Shown here: positions 55,605 to 63,918 of the stretch, one piece after another
Numbering within the stretch: the first letter of the stretch is position 1
Layout: each line of letters starts with the position of its first letter
Assembly (NCBI GenBank): GCA_031178355.1
Contig: JAPSJC010000001.1
Span: 60,669 to 124,668 of the forward strand
Length of the DNA: 64,000 nt
Direction: 5' to 3'
Source of the DNA: Ureibacillus sp.
GTDB lineage: Bacteria > Bacillota > Bacilli > Bacillales_A > Planococcaceae
The notes under the pieces: generated by a model
The model's database searches: none
What the model saw: the letters and a program-made list of their open reading frames with translations, nothing else
Told to the model about the DNA's origin: nothing
Made by a program: the position numbers and the translations under genes

Positions 55605-57020
55605 ATGGATAAACAGATGATCCAATTATTTATAAATATTGTTGGTGAAAAAAATGTTAAGCAATCGCAAGCACAACTGCTCGCATATTCTTACGATGCT
55701 ACTGCAAATTATCAATCAATGCCAGATTTAGTTTTGTCACCAAGAAATACGGAACAAGTATCAAAAATTCTAAAAATTTGTAATGAACACAGAATACCAA
55801 TTGTTCCAAGAGGGTCAGGATCAAATCTGGCAGCAGGAACAGTTCCTAATCAAGGGGGGGTTGTTCTATTGTTTAATCATATGAATCAAATTATTGATTT
55901 CGATAAAGAGAATTTAACAATTACAGTACAACCTGGAATGATTACTGCTGATATTTGTAATTTTGTTGAAAGAGAAAATTTATTTTATCCTCCTGATCCA
56001 AGCTCGATGAAAATCTCTACTATTGGAGGGAATATTAGCGAAAATTCAGGAGGGCTTCGTGGTTTAAAATACGGAGTAACGAAAGATTATGTGAAAGGGC
56101 TTACAGCAGTATTACCGAATGGTGAAGTGTTAAAAACAGGAGGAAAACTTGCCAAAGATGTTGCTGGGTATGATCTTACATCTTTGTTAGTGGGTTCTGA
56201 AGGTACTCTTGCAGTTATAACGGAAATTACTTTAAAACTAATTCCTTTACCAAAATATAAAATGACAAGTATTGCGTATTTTCATTCGCTTGAAGAAGCT
56301 GCAAAAACGGTATCAGCAATTATAGCAAACAAAATTATTCCGGTAACATTGGAATTTCTCGATAGAAAAACGATTGATGCTGTAGAACAGTTTATGAAAA
56401 TCGGGTTATCAACGGACGTTGAAGCTATGCTCATTTTAGAGCAAGATGGCGAATTAACTCAAGTTGAACAAGATGTAAAGTTAATGACAAAAATTGCAGT
56501 TGAGAATGGTGCAATATTCACAAAAATTGCGAGCGATGACGTGGAAGCGGAAAACTTAAAAACTGCTCGACGTGTTGCTTTATCAGCATTATCTAGACTT
56601 AGACCAACGACTATTTTAGAAGATGCTACTGTACCACGTTCTGCTATCGCTGAAATGGTTAGAATGGTTGATGAAATTGCTGAAAGATATAAACTTACAA
56701 TTGCAACGTTTGGCCATGCTGGTGATGGTAATCTACATCCAACATGTTTGACAGATGCAAGAGATCAAGAAGAATTAAAACGAGTTGAAGAAGCATTCGA
56801 AGAAATTTTTGAAGCCGCATTATCCTTAGGAGGTACTATTTCAGGTGAACATGGAATTGGAGAAATGAAAGCCCCTTATCTTGAATGGAAAGTTGGAGAA
56901 TCTGGGATTCAGTTAATGAAAGGAATTAAGGCTGCGTTTGACCCAAATAATATTATGAATCCAGGAAAGATTTTCGCAAAAGAAACAAAAAAGAGAGTGG
57001 TGTTGCAACATGTCAATTAA
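55605..57020 (+). CDS. glcD: FAD-linked 2-hydroxy-acid oxidase subunit GlcD
   Basis: This is the flavin subunit of a glycolate/D-lactate oxidase type enzyme, 471 residues. The PCMH FAD domain shows IVPRGSGSNLAAGTVPNQGG and GGNISENSGGLRGLKYGVTK, and the C-terminal domain has the substrate/metal region TFGHAGDGNLHP and GTISGEHGIG. GAGGTGAG at 55593-55600 supports ATG 55605. It overlaps glcF by 11 bases, so the two subunits are co-translated. The exact substrate (glycolate, D-lactate or another 2-hydroxy acid) is not decided by sequence. Confidence 0.93.
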   Translation: MDKQMIQLFINIVGEKNVKQSQAQLLAYSYDATANYQSMPDLVLSPRNTEQVSKILKICNEHRIPIVPRGSGSNLAAGTVPNQGGVVLLFNHMNQIIDFDKENLTITVQPGMITADICNFVERENLFYPPDPSSMKISTIGGNISENSGGLRGLKYGVTKDYVKGLTAVLPNGEVLKTGGKLAKDVAGYDLTSLLVGSEGTLAVITEITLKLIPLPKYKMTSIAYFHSLEEAAKTVSAIIANKIIPVTLEFLDRKTIDAVEQFMKIGLSTDVEAMLILEQDGELTQVEQDVKLMTKIAVENGAIFTKIASDDVEAENLKTARRVALSALSRLRPTTILEDATVPRSAIAEMVRMVDEIAERYKLTIATFGHAGDGNLHPTCLTDARDQEELKRVEEAFEEIFEAALSLGGTISGEHGIGEMKAPYLEWKVGESGIQLMKGIKAAFDPNNIMNPGKIFAKETKKRVVLQHVN

Positions 57021-58356
57021 TCTAGTAATGAAGAAGTCGTTTCAAGAACATGTAGATGAAACTCTATTGCTTGATTGTATGCGATGTGGTTTTTGCCTTT
57101 CTTCATGTCCAACATACCTTCATACTGATCAAGATGAAGCTCAATCTCCTCGTGGAAGAATTGCTTTGATGAAAGCTGTAAGAGATGGAAAAGTAGAATG
57201 GGATTCATCCATTGAAGAGTCTTTTAACTTGTGTCTTGGCTGTCGTGCTTGTGAACCTGCCTGTCCAGCTGGTGTACAGTATGGTCAATTAATTGAGCAA
57301 ACGAAAGAAGCAATACAAGAAGTAAAGCCTCAGAAAACATTAGAAAAGACAGTACGAAATGTTACGTTTAACCGTTTGTTTGCAAATAAAAAAGAGTTAA
57401 ATAGAGTAGTGAAATTAGTACGTTTTTATCAAAAATCTGGACTGCAAAAAGTTACGAGAAAAATAGGATTCTTAAATTTGTTTCCACCATTTATGAAAGA
57501 TATGGAAAAGGCCTTACCAGAGGTACCTAAAAAGGTAGAAAAACTTGAACCAATTAAACCTCCAAAAATTAAAGTTGCTTTTTTTACAGGATGTTTGATG
57601 GAGTCACTGTTTAAAGAAATTAATGAGAAAACGATCGAAGTTCTAAAATTACTCGGTGCTGAGGTGGTCATTCCAGCTGAGCAGCAATGTTGTGGGGCAC
57701 TACATGCTCATAGTGGAGAAATGCAAAAAGGTTTACAAAACGCTAAAGTGAATATCGATGCATTTGATAGTGATGACTTTGATTACATTGTTAATAACGC
57801 TGGGGGATGTGGAGCTTTCTTAAGTGAATATGAGAAGCATTTAGCAAATGATGGGAAATATGCAGAAAAAGCGAAGCGATTTACAAATAAAATGATAGAT
57901 ATCTCTTCGTTATTGGTTACCTTAGGTTTAGTAGATTATTTAAGGAAAATTCCAAAAATTCCACCAAATGTTGTTGCTACTTATCAAGATTCATGTCATC
58001 TTAGAAATGTAAACAAAGTGTTTAAACAACCTAGAGAAATTTTAGAAAATCTACCCGGTATTCAATATAAGGAAATGCTTAAGGCAGATAGTTGCTGTGG
58101 TTCTGCGGGAGTTTATAATTTATTACAACCTGAAATGGCTGGGAAGATATTAGATACAAAAATGGGCTATGTAAAAGAAGTTAATCCAACTTACATCGTA
58201 ACATCGAATCCAGGATGTTTAATGCAAATGAAAGCGGGTATTAATAAAGAAGGTTTATCTAGTTCTATTAAAGCAGTGCATATAGTTGAAATCGTATATG
58301 ACCAAATTAAACAGGTGTCTACTAATATAGCAACGTTTGAGGCCGTTTTAAATTAA
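57010..58356 (+). CDS. glcF: Iron-sulfur subunit GlcF
   Basis: This is the electron-transfer partner of GlcD, 448 residues. The N-terminal two 4Fe-4S motifs are CMRCGFCLSSCPTY and CLGCRACEPACPAG. Two C-terminal CCG domains follow, with QQCCGALHAHSGEMQ and ADSCCGSAGVYNLL. ATG 57010 lies within the end of glcD. It probably passes electrons to the quinone pool at the membrane. No third subunit (GlcE) is present, as in other Firmicute two-gene versions. The regulator gene follows after 27 bases. Confidence 0.93.
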   Translation: MSINLVMKKSFQEHVDETLLLDCMRCGFCLSSCPTYLHTDQDEAQSPRGRIALMKAVRDGKVEWDSSIEESFNLCLGCRACEPACPAGVQYGQLIEQTKEAIQEVKPQKTLEKTVRNVTFNRLFANKKELNRVVKLVRFYQKSGLQKVTRKIGFLNLFPPFMKDMEKALPEVPKKVEKLEPIKPPKIKVAFFTGCLMESLFKEINEKTIEVLKLLGAEVVIPAEQQCCGALHAHSGEMQKGLQNAKVNIDAFDSDDFDYIVNNAGGCGAFLSEYEKHLANDGKYAEKAKRFTNKMIDISSLLVTLGLVDYLRKIPKIPPNVVATYQDSCHLRNVNKVFKQPREILENLPGIQYKEMLKADSCCGSAGVYNLLQPEMAGKILDTKMGYVKEVNPTYIVTSNPGCLMQMKAGINKEGLSSSIKAVHIVEIVYDQIKQVSTNIATFEAVLN

Positions 58357-58383
58357 CAGACATGTTTTGGGGGGGGACGAAAT

Positions 58384-59499
58384 ATGTTTGATTTACAAAT
58401 TATTGGGGCAAAAATTGTTGATGAACTGAAAAAGTTAATTGACAAAGATGTAGTTGTAATCGATCATAATGGTTTTATCATTGCTAGTACCGACTTTACT
58501 CGTATTAATCAATTTCATGAAGGTTCTATTATTGCAATGAATAATAAACAAGTCATGAATATGACAGAGGAATTGTCTAAGAAATTAAAAGGTGTCCGAG
58601 AAGGTATGGTTATGCCATTAATTATTGAAGATACACCAATTGGGGTTATTGGGGTTACAGGGCAACCTTCCGAGATTGAAAAGTTTGGAAAACTGGTTCA
58701 AAGAATTACAGAGTTGTTTGTAGAGGATTTTCTAACTCGACAAGAAAAAGAAAGAGATGCAAGAATGTTCGAATTCTTCCTATTAGACTTATTAAATGGA
58801 AGAATTGAAAAAGAAGTCTTATCGCAACGTGTAGAAATGCTTGGGATTGAGACCGACTTATATAATCGTGTTATCATTTTAAAAGTAGAGCGACGGTTTG
58901 AATATAACGAAATTGATTTTTTAAGTAGTATACAAACGATTCATCCGAAACTTCGAATTACTCAATGGAGCTTTGATAAATTAATCATGTTAGTACCAAA
59001 TGTGTCGAGAGAACAACTAGAAAAGGGACTTTGGACGCTTAAAAGTAAAATTGAAAAAAGATATAAAACGCAAGTATACATTGGAGTCGGGGATCGTGAA
59101 AATTTTTATAATCTACATGAGTCATATTCTAAAGCAACAATTGCATTAACAACTGCAGTTGCTGATCATGTAGAAGTCGTATTTGAAGAAGACTTAACAA
59201 TTGATTTGTTATTTTCAGATATAGAAGATTATAAAATTCACAAATTTCTAGAAAGAACGATTCAACCAATTATTCCAGATGAGGAGCTATTACTGAATCT
59301 TGAAAAGTGGTTAAATTCAAATGCATCTTTACAAGAGATTGCAAATGATCTTCATATCCATAAAAATACACTGAAATACCGGTTAAAAAAGATAGAAAAA
59401 TTATTAAATGTCGACTTAAATCATAGTAAAATTAAATTAGATCTTAAACTTGCAATCTACTTATATAGGAAAATGAAAGTTAAAGATGAGTTGGCTTAA
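58384..59499 (+). CDS. CdaR-family transcriptional regulator
   Basis: This is a sugar-diacid/organic-acid responsive regulator of 371 residues. It has an N-terminal diacid recognition domain (about 4-135: DKDVVVIDHNGFIIASTDFT, then PIGVIGVTGQPSEIEKFGKL), a middle GGDEF-like region and a C-terminal PucR-type helix-turn-helix (SLQEIANDLHIHKNTLKYRL). GGGGGGG at 58370-58376 supports ATG 58384. It lies between glcDF and the TRAP genes, whose upstream regions share a dyad, so it likely controls both in response to a hydroxy or dicarboxylic acid. B. subtilis does not have this locus here. Confidence 0.9.
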   Translation: MFDLQIIGAKIVDELKKLIDKDVVVIDHNGFIIASTDFTRINQFHEGSIIAMNNKQVMNMTEELSKKLKGVREGMVMPLIIEDTPIGVIGVTGQPSEIEKFGKLVQRITELFVEDFLTRQEKERDARMFEFFLLDLLNGRIEKEVLSQRVEMLGIETDLYNRVIILKVERRFEYNEIDFLSSIQTIHPKLRITQWSFDKLIMLVPNVSREQLEKGLWTLKSKIEKRYKTQVYIGVGDRENFYNLHESYSKATIALTTAVADHVEVVFEEDLTIDLLFSDIEDYKIHKFLERTIQPIIPDEELLLNLEKWLNSNASLQEIANDLHIHKNTLKYRLKKIEKLLNVDLNHSKIKLDLKLAIYLYRKMKVKDELA

Positions 59500-59546
59500 T
59501 ATATAACAACCTTGAGTTTTTTTGACATTTCTATAAATATAATGTG

Positions 59547-59588
59547 AAAAACGGTTACTCTCAATCCCTTTGAGATAGCCGTTTTTTA
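59547..59588 (+). terminator. Intrinsic terminator after the CdaR-type gene
   Basis: AAAAACGGTTACTCTCA (59547-59563) pairs with TGAGATAGCCGTTTTTT (59571-59587) with small mismatches and ends in T6. Confidence 0.9.
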
Positions 59589-59682
59589 GTCTTTTTATGA
59601 CGTCTTTATGTAAGGTGAACAAAAATGCATAAAGAAAATAGATTATTTTTATGTTGTTTGTATATATATATTTAATTTTCTG

Positions 59683-59697
59683 AATTATAGAATAATT
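59683..59697 (+). promoter_or_regulatory. Dyad shared by the glcD and TRAP promoters, copy 2
   Basis: AATTAT-AGA-ATAATT, the counterpart of 55563-55577, lies 52 bases before the TRAP binding-protein gene, within an AT-rich leader that otherwise has no similarity to the first. Confidence 0.55.
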
Positions 59698-59749
59698 GTA
59701 ATTCGGAGTTTCTACAAACTTTGATAAAGGATGTAAGGGGGATATGTTG

Positions 59750-60790
59750 ATGAGATTTTTAAAAAAGGGGAAAGTTCTTTTCATTTCACTGATTGCAGTT
59801 GTATCACTTGTTTTAGTGGCATGTGGTGGAGGAGAGACAACAAATTCTAGTTCTAATTCAAACGGAGATGCAAAGGCTTACAATTTAAAAATGTCGGTTA
59901 CAGTGGGCGATGGCTCAACTTGGTATGAGGCTGCAAAAAAATTAGCAGATGATTTAGAGAAAGAAACTGACGGTCGTATCAAAATTGAAGTATTTACAAA
60001 TGAGCAATTATCTGGTGGAGACTCAGGTAAAGCAGTCGAAGGTTTAGCAAAAGGATCAATCGATTTAACATTTAACTCAACAATTATTTATTCAATACTA
60101 GATCCAAAATTTGGTGTAGCTAGTGCACCATTCTTATTTGACAACCATGAGCAAGTAGATAAAGTATTCGCTGGTAAAGGTGGAGAATTAATTAAGCAAC
60201 TTTTAGCTGAAAAAGGTGTACACGTTTTAGGGTATGGTGAAAACGGTTTCAGACAATTAACAAACAGCAAAGTAAACGTTCAATCTCCTGAAAATTTAAA
60301 TGGATTAAAGATTCGTATACCTGGTATCACAATGTACACCGACTTGTTCCGTGAGTTAGGAACAGACCCTGCAACAATGACATTCTCTGAAGTATTTACA
60401 GCACTTCAACAAGGAACAATTGATGGTCAAGAAAATCCAATTGATGTTATTTACTCTTCAAAACTAAATGAAGTTCAACAATACTTAACATTATGGAATT
60501 ACTCTTATGACCCACTCGTGTTAGGAATTAATAAAGAACTATATGACTCTATGAGTGATGATGATAAGGCTTTATTTGATCGTTTAGGTAAAGAAGCCGC
60601 TGCATATCAAGTACAAATTGCTCGTGAAAGAGAAACTGAACAAGTAAAAGAGTTAGAAGAAAAAGGAATGACAATTTATACACCGACATCTGAAGAAATC
60701 GCTGCATTTAAAGAGGTAGTACAACCGATTTATGAAAAATATGAATCTATTTGGGGAACAGATTTACTACAAGCATTCCAAGAGAGATAG
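59750..60790 (+). CDS. TRAP transporter substrate-binding lipoprotein DctP
   Basis: This is the extracytoplasmic binding protein of a tripartite (TRAP) organic-acid importer. The 346-residue product has a signal peptide with lipobox LVAC (Cys25), a Ser/Asn linker, and the DctP domain (WYEAAKKLADDLEKETDGRI, GYGENGFRQLTNSKVNVQSP, LNGLKIRIPG with its conserved Arg, TALQQGTIDGQENP). AAGGGGG at 59735-59741 is best spaced to ATG 59750 among three nearby starts. dctQ and dctM follow. The ligand is unknown; the context suggests a carboxylic acid. Confidence 0.92.
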   Translation: MRFLKKGKVLFISLIAVVSLVLVACGGGETTNSSSNSNGDAKAYNLKMSVTVGDGSTWYEAAKKLADDLEKETDGRIKIEVFTNEQLSGGDSGKAVEGLAKGSIDLTFNSTIIYSILDPKFGVASAPFLFDNHEQVDKVFAGKGGELIKQLLAEKGVHVLGYGENGFRQLTNSKVNVQSPENLNGLKIRIPGITMYTDLFRELGTDPATMTFSEVFTALQQGTIDGQENPIDVIYSSKLNEVQQYLTLWNYSYDPLVLGINKELYDSMSDDDKALFDRLGKEAAAYQVQIARERETEQVKELEEKGMTIYTPTSEEIAAFKEVVQPIYEKYESIWGTDLLQAFQER

Positions 60791-60802
60791 TGGGGGAATG
60801 AT

Positions 60803-61342
60803 ATGAAAATTCTTGATTATTTTGAAGAAGTTATTCTATTTATCACTTTTGTAACGATTACATTAATTACTTTTGCAAATATTTTATCTCGTAATATCTT
60901 TAAATTTTCTTTCTCTTTTACAGAAGAAATTACGATTAACTTACTGGTGTTATTAACATTTGTTGGTACTGCTTTAGGTGTGCGTAGATACGCACACCTA
61001 GGCTTTACACTTGTTTATGATTTGGTAGGTAAAGTGGGAAAAAAAGCTATTATACTTATATCTTCCATTATTTCAGGAGCATTATTTAGTATCCTGCTTT
61101 TCTACGGTTTTGAAATGGTCCAATTCCAAATGAAAATATCACAAACAACTCCTGCACTTGGATTGCCACAATGGATCTTATCATTAGCTTTGCCTATAGG
61201 AGCACTACTTTGTTTAATTCGAACAGTACAAGTAACAATTGAGGAATTGAAACAAGTAAATAGAGAATCTTACGAACTAATGGAAACAAAGGAAGTAAAC
61301 ATAGTAGATATTGAAGAACAGAAAGGAGAAGTGAAAATATGA
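60803..61342 (+). CDS. TRAP transporter small permease DctQ
   Basis: This is the four-helix small membrane subunit, 179 residues. It has VILFITFVTITLITFANILS near the start, the family motif FTEEITINLLVLLTFVGTAL followed by GVRRYAHLG, and LPIGALLCLIRTVQ at the last helix. It links the binding protein to DctM. GTGGGGG at 60790-60796 supports ATG 60803. Its last four bases overlap dctM. Confidence 0.93.
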   Translation: MKILDYFEEVILFITFVTITLITFANILSRNIFKFSFSFTEEITINLLVLLTFVGTALGVRRYAHLGFTLVYDLVGKVGKKAIILISSIISGALFSILLFYGFEMVQFQMKISQTTPALGLPQWILSLALPIGALLCLIRTVQVTIEELKQVNRESYELMETKEVNIVDIEEQKGEVKI

Positions 61343-62664
61343 CCGCAATCACTTTATTTGGGTCCTTCTTAGCATTAGTTGCTTTACGTGTACCTATTGC
61401 TGCTTCACTTGCTGTATCTTCAGTTATTGTTTTATTTATATCCAATGGATTAGGTAGTTTTGAAGTTGTTACAGACATTATGTATACAAGTGTATCGAAA
61501 TTTACATTACTTGCAATTCCCTTCTTCATTTTAGCAGGTGTCATCATGGATCATATTGGCATCTCAAAAAGATTAATAGATTTTGCGCAAGCGTTAGTTG
61601 GACATCGCAAAGGTGGAATTGTACTAGTAACAGTATTAGTAGCTGTTTTCTTTGCGGCAATATCTGGGTCAGGACCTGCAACTGTTGCAGCCATCGGAGG
61701 AATTTTAATACCTGCCATGATAAAAAATGGTTACCGTAAAGAAACTGCAGGGGGATTAGTTGCAAGTGCTGGTGCAATCGGTATTATCATTCCACCGTCA
61801 ATCGCTTTAATCATTTTTGCCATTGTTGCTGGTGATCAAATTCCAATTACTATTAATCGATTATTTATGGCCGGAATTGTTCCAGGAATATTAGTCGGAC
61901 TTGGATTATTCCTAGCAGGTATGTATGTAAGAAATCGAGATATCAAACTCGGGGTTTTCAATCAATCTGGTGAAACCCAAACGAGAAAAAGTACCCGTAA
62001 AGAAAAATGGGAAGCATTTATTCGTGCAATTCCAGGTTTATTAATGCCGGTGATTATATTAGGTGGAATCTATGGTGGATTTTTCACTCCTACAGAAGCC
62101 GCAGTTGTAGCTGTAATGTATGGACTGATTATTGGAATGTTCATCATTCGTAAAGGATATTTCAAAGTACTTTACTCAATATTCATTGAATCAGCACTAC
62201 AAACTGCAGTAGTTATGATTATTGTAAGTGCAGCATCTGTTTTTGCTTATATCGTTACAACAGAACAAATTGCATCAACTATTTCTGAAGTTGTTTTGGG
62301 CATTACGGACAATAAATATATCATTCTACTATTAGTAAACATTATTTTGCTCATTGCTGGGGCGTTCATTGATGCAATTTCTGCATTTTACATTTTTGTG
62401 CCAATATTACTTCCTATTATGTTGCAGTTGAATGTAGATCCAACTGTATTTGGAATATTTATGACAATCAATCTTGCTATTGGTTTATTTACACCTCCTG
62501 TAGGTCTTAATTTATATGTAGCTGCTAGTTTGTCAAAATCAAATATTTTGCAAATATCGCGTGGTGTGCTTCCATTTATAGTTGCGTCAATTATTGTATT
62601 ACTACTCGTAACTTATATTCCGATTATTACAACCTTCTTACCTGATTTACTAGGTGTGAAATAA
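61339..62664 (+). CDS. TRAP transporter large permease DctM
   Basis: This is the ion-coupled transport subunit, 441 residues with about twelve to thirteen membrane helices. Family motifs include IPFFILAGVIMDHIGISKRL, FFAAISGSGPATVAAIGGIL and GIIIPPSIALIIFAIVAGDQ with the equivalent second repeat FIDAISAFYIFVPILLPIML. ATG 61339 overlaps the dctQ stop (ATGA). It completes a P-Q-M set on one transcript, followed after 24 bases by the SDR gene. Confidence 0.94.
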   Translation: MTAITLFGSFLALVALRVPIAASLAVSSVIVLFISNGLGSFEVVTDIMYTSVSKFTLLAIPFFILAGVIMDHIGISKRLIDFAQALVGHRKGGIVLVTVLVAVFFAAISGSGPATVAAIGGILIPAMIKNGYRKETAGGLVASAGAIGIIIPPSIALIIFAIVAGDQIPITINRLFMAGIVPGILVGLGLFLAGMYVRNRDIKLGVFNQSGETQTRKSTRKEKWEAFIRAIPGLLMPVIILGGIYGGFFTPTEAAVVAVMYGLIIGMFIIRKGYFKVLYSIFIESALQTAVVMIIVSAASVFAYIVTTEQIASTISEVVLGITDNKYIILLLVNIILLIAGAFIDAISAFYIFVPILLPIMLQLNVDPTVFGIFMTINLAIGLFTPPVGLNLYVAASLSKSNILQISRGVLPFIVASIIVLLLVTYIPIITTFLPDLLGVK

Positions 62665-62688
62665 TAGCATAGCAAAGGGGAATGGCTT

Positions 62689-63435
62689 ATGAATTTTAAT
62701 GGTGATGTTGCAATTATTACAGGTGCAGCAAGTGGAATTGGACAGTCTGTAGCAGTTCAGTTATCCAAACAAGGCGTTCATACAGTTTTAGTGGATTTAA
62801 ATACGTGTGAAGAGACAATTTCTTTGTTGGCTCATGAGAGTTTCATAGAATGTTTAGGTGACATTCGTGATGAGAAATTTGTACGTGCAACCGTTAATAG
62901 AACAATAGAGAAATATGGAGAAGTTCATATTCTAGTAAATAACGCAGGTACTGCCAGCAGAAAAGATATTGAAACAATGACTTTAGATGATTGGGATCGT
63001 GATTTAAATACAAATCTTAAAGCATCTTTCCTATTTATCCAGGCATGTGTTTATCCGCATATGAAGGATGCAGGTTATGGAAGAATCATTAACATTAGTT
63101 CAGTTTCAGGATTAAATGGTGGTGTTACTTCAGGAGAAGGTGGTAAAGGGCGTTCGGGTCCAGCATATGCTGCTTCTAAAGGTGGGGTAATTGCATTAAC
63201 GAAATGGGTGGCAAAAGAATTGGGACCATTTGGTATTACATGTAATTCTGTTGCACCTGGAGCTACAGCTACTGGAATTACTGCGGGAGTTGCTTATGAC
63301 ACAAGTCAACAAGTCATAAAACGTATGGGACAGCCAGATGATATCGCTGGGGCAGTACTTTACTTTGCTTCAAGAGACTCTAGTTATACAACTGCTCAAG
63401 TATTGAAAGTGGATGGGGGAATTAGTATTGGATAA
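62689..63435 (+). CDS. Short-chain dehydrogenase/reductase
   Basis: This 248-residue classical SDR has the NAD(P) motif TGAASGIGQS, NNAG (ILVNNAGTA), catalytic Ser in INISSVSGLNGG and YAASK, with YxxxK in GPAYAASKGGVIAL. It closely resembles 3-oxoacyl-ACP reductase-like and 2-hydroxy-acid or alcohol dehydrogenases. AAGGGGAA at 62676-62683 supports ATG 62689. The conserved C terminus VLKVDGGISIG overlaps the start of the next gene. In this locus it may oxidise or reduce an intermediate of the imported acid; the substrate is unknown. Confidence 0.9.
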   Translation: MNFNGDVAIITGAASGIGQSVAVQLSKQGVHTVLVDLNTCEETISLLAHESFIECLGDIRDEKFVRATVNRTIEKYGEVHILVNNAGTASRKDIETMTLDDWDRDLNTNLKASFLFIQACVYPHMKDAGYGRIINISSVSGLNGGVTSGEGGKGRSGPAYAASKGGVIALTKWVAKELGPFGITCNSVAPGATATGITAGVAYDTSQQVIKRMGQPDDIAGAVLYFASRDSSYTTAQVLKVDGGISIG

Positions 63436-63913
63436 CCCACGATTACAAGCTGTATACGATAAATCAACTGAGCGAATTGTTGGGCGATTGAAGAAAGATA
63501 CAGACCTTTTCACTGGACTAAAAGAAGTATGTACACACTATGGTGTACGTGCTGCACAGTTTCAATGTCTTGGCTCCTTAAAATATGCGACATTCCTTCA
63601 AGTTGCAAAAGGAGACCAAGAAGGACTAATTAAATATTCTCCAAAGGTCCAAACGAAATCGGAAGTAGAAATTATTTCTGGAGTAGGATTTATAGGTGTC
63701 AATGAACAAGGGGAGTTAGATCTTCATTTCCATGGTACAGTAGTTGATTGTGAAAAAAGGCTGGATGGTGGACACTTTATAGAAGGAGAAAATTTCACGG
63801 CCATTACTGTTGAATTTATCATTTTGCCACTGAAAAGTGTGAAGCTTGTTCGGAAAAATGATGAAATATTTAATGTGCCTGTCTTTAGTTTTACAGAGAT
63901 AGAGGGGGCTTGA
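63428..63913 (+). CDS. PCC/DUF296 domain protein
   Basis: The 161-residue protein belongs to the PPC/PCC (DUF296) family, found in plant AT-hook proteins and as stand-alone bacterial proteins of unknown function. It has VGRLKKDTDLFTGLKEVCTH, QFQCLGSLKYATFLQV and a metal-binding-like LDLHFHGTVVDCEKRLDGGH with GENFTAITVEFIILPL. The start TTG 63428 overlaps the SDR end, with GGGGGA at 63415-63420 well spaced. In catabolic contexts related proteins occur near acyl-CoA and aromatic-acid genes. Its role in this cluster is unknown. Confidence 0.83.
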   Translation: MDNPRLQAVYDKSTERIVGRLKKDTDLFTGLKEVCTHYGVRAAQFQCLGSLKYATFLQVAKGDQEGLIKYSPKVQTKSEVEIISGVGFIGVNEQGELDLHFHGTVVDCEKRLDGGHFIEGENFTAITVEFIILPLKSVKLVRKNDEIFNVPVFSFTEIEGA

Positions 63914-63918
63914 TAATA

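Noticed and set aside
59683..59697. AATTAT-N3-ATAATT as a PerR or Fur box
   Set aside because: The central pattern lacks the TTATAATNATTATAA spacing, and the neighbouring genes are not metal or peroxide related.
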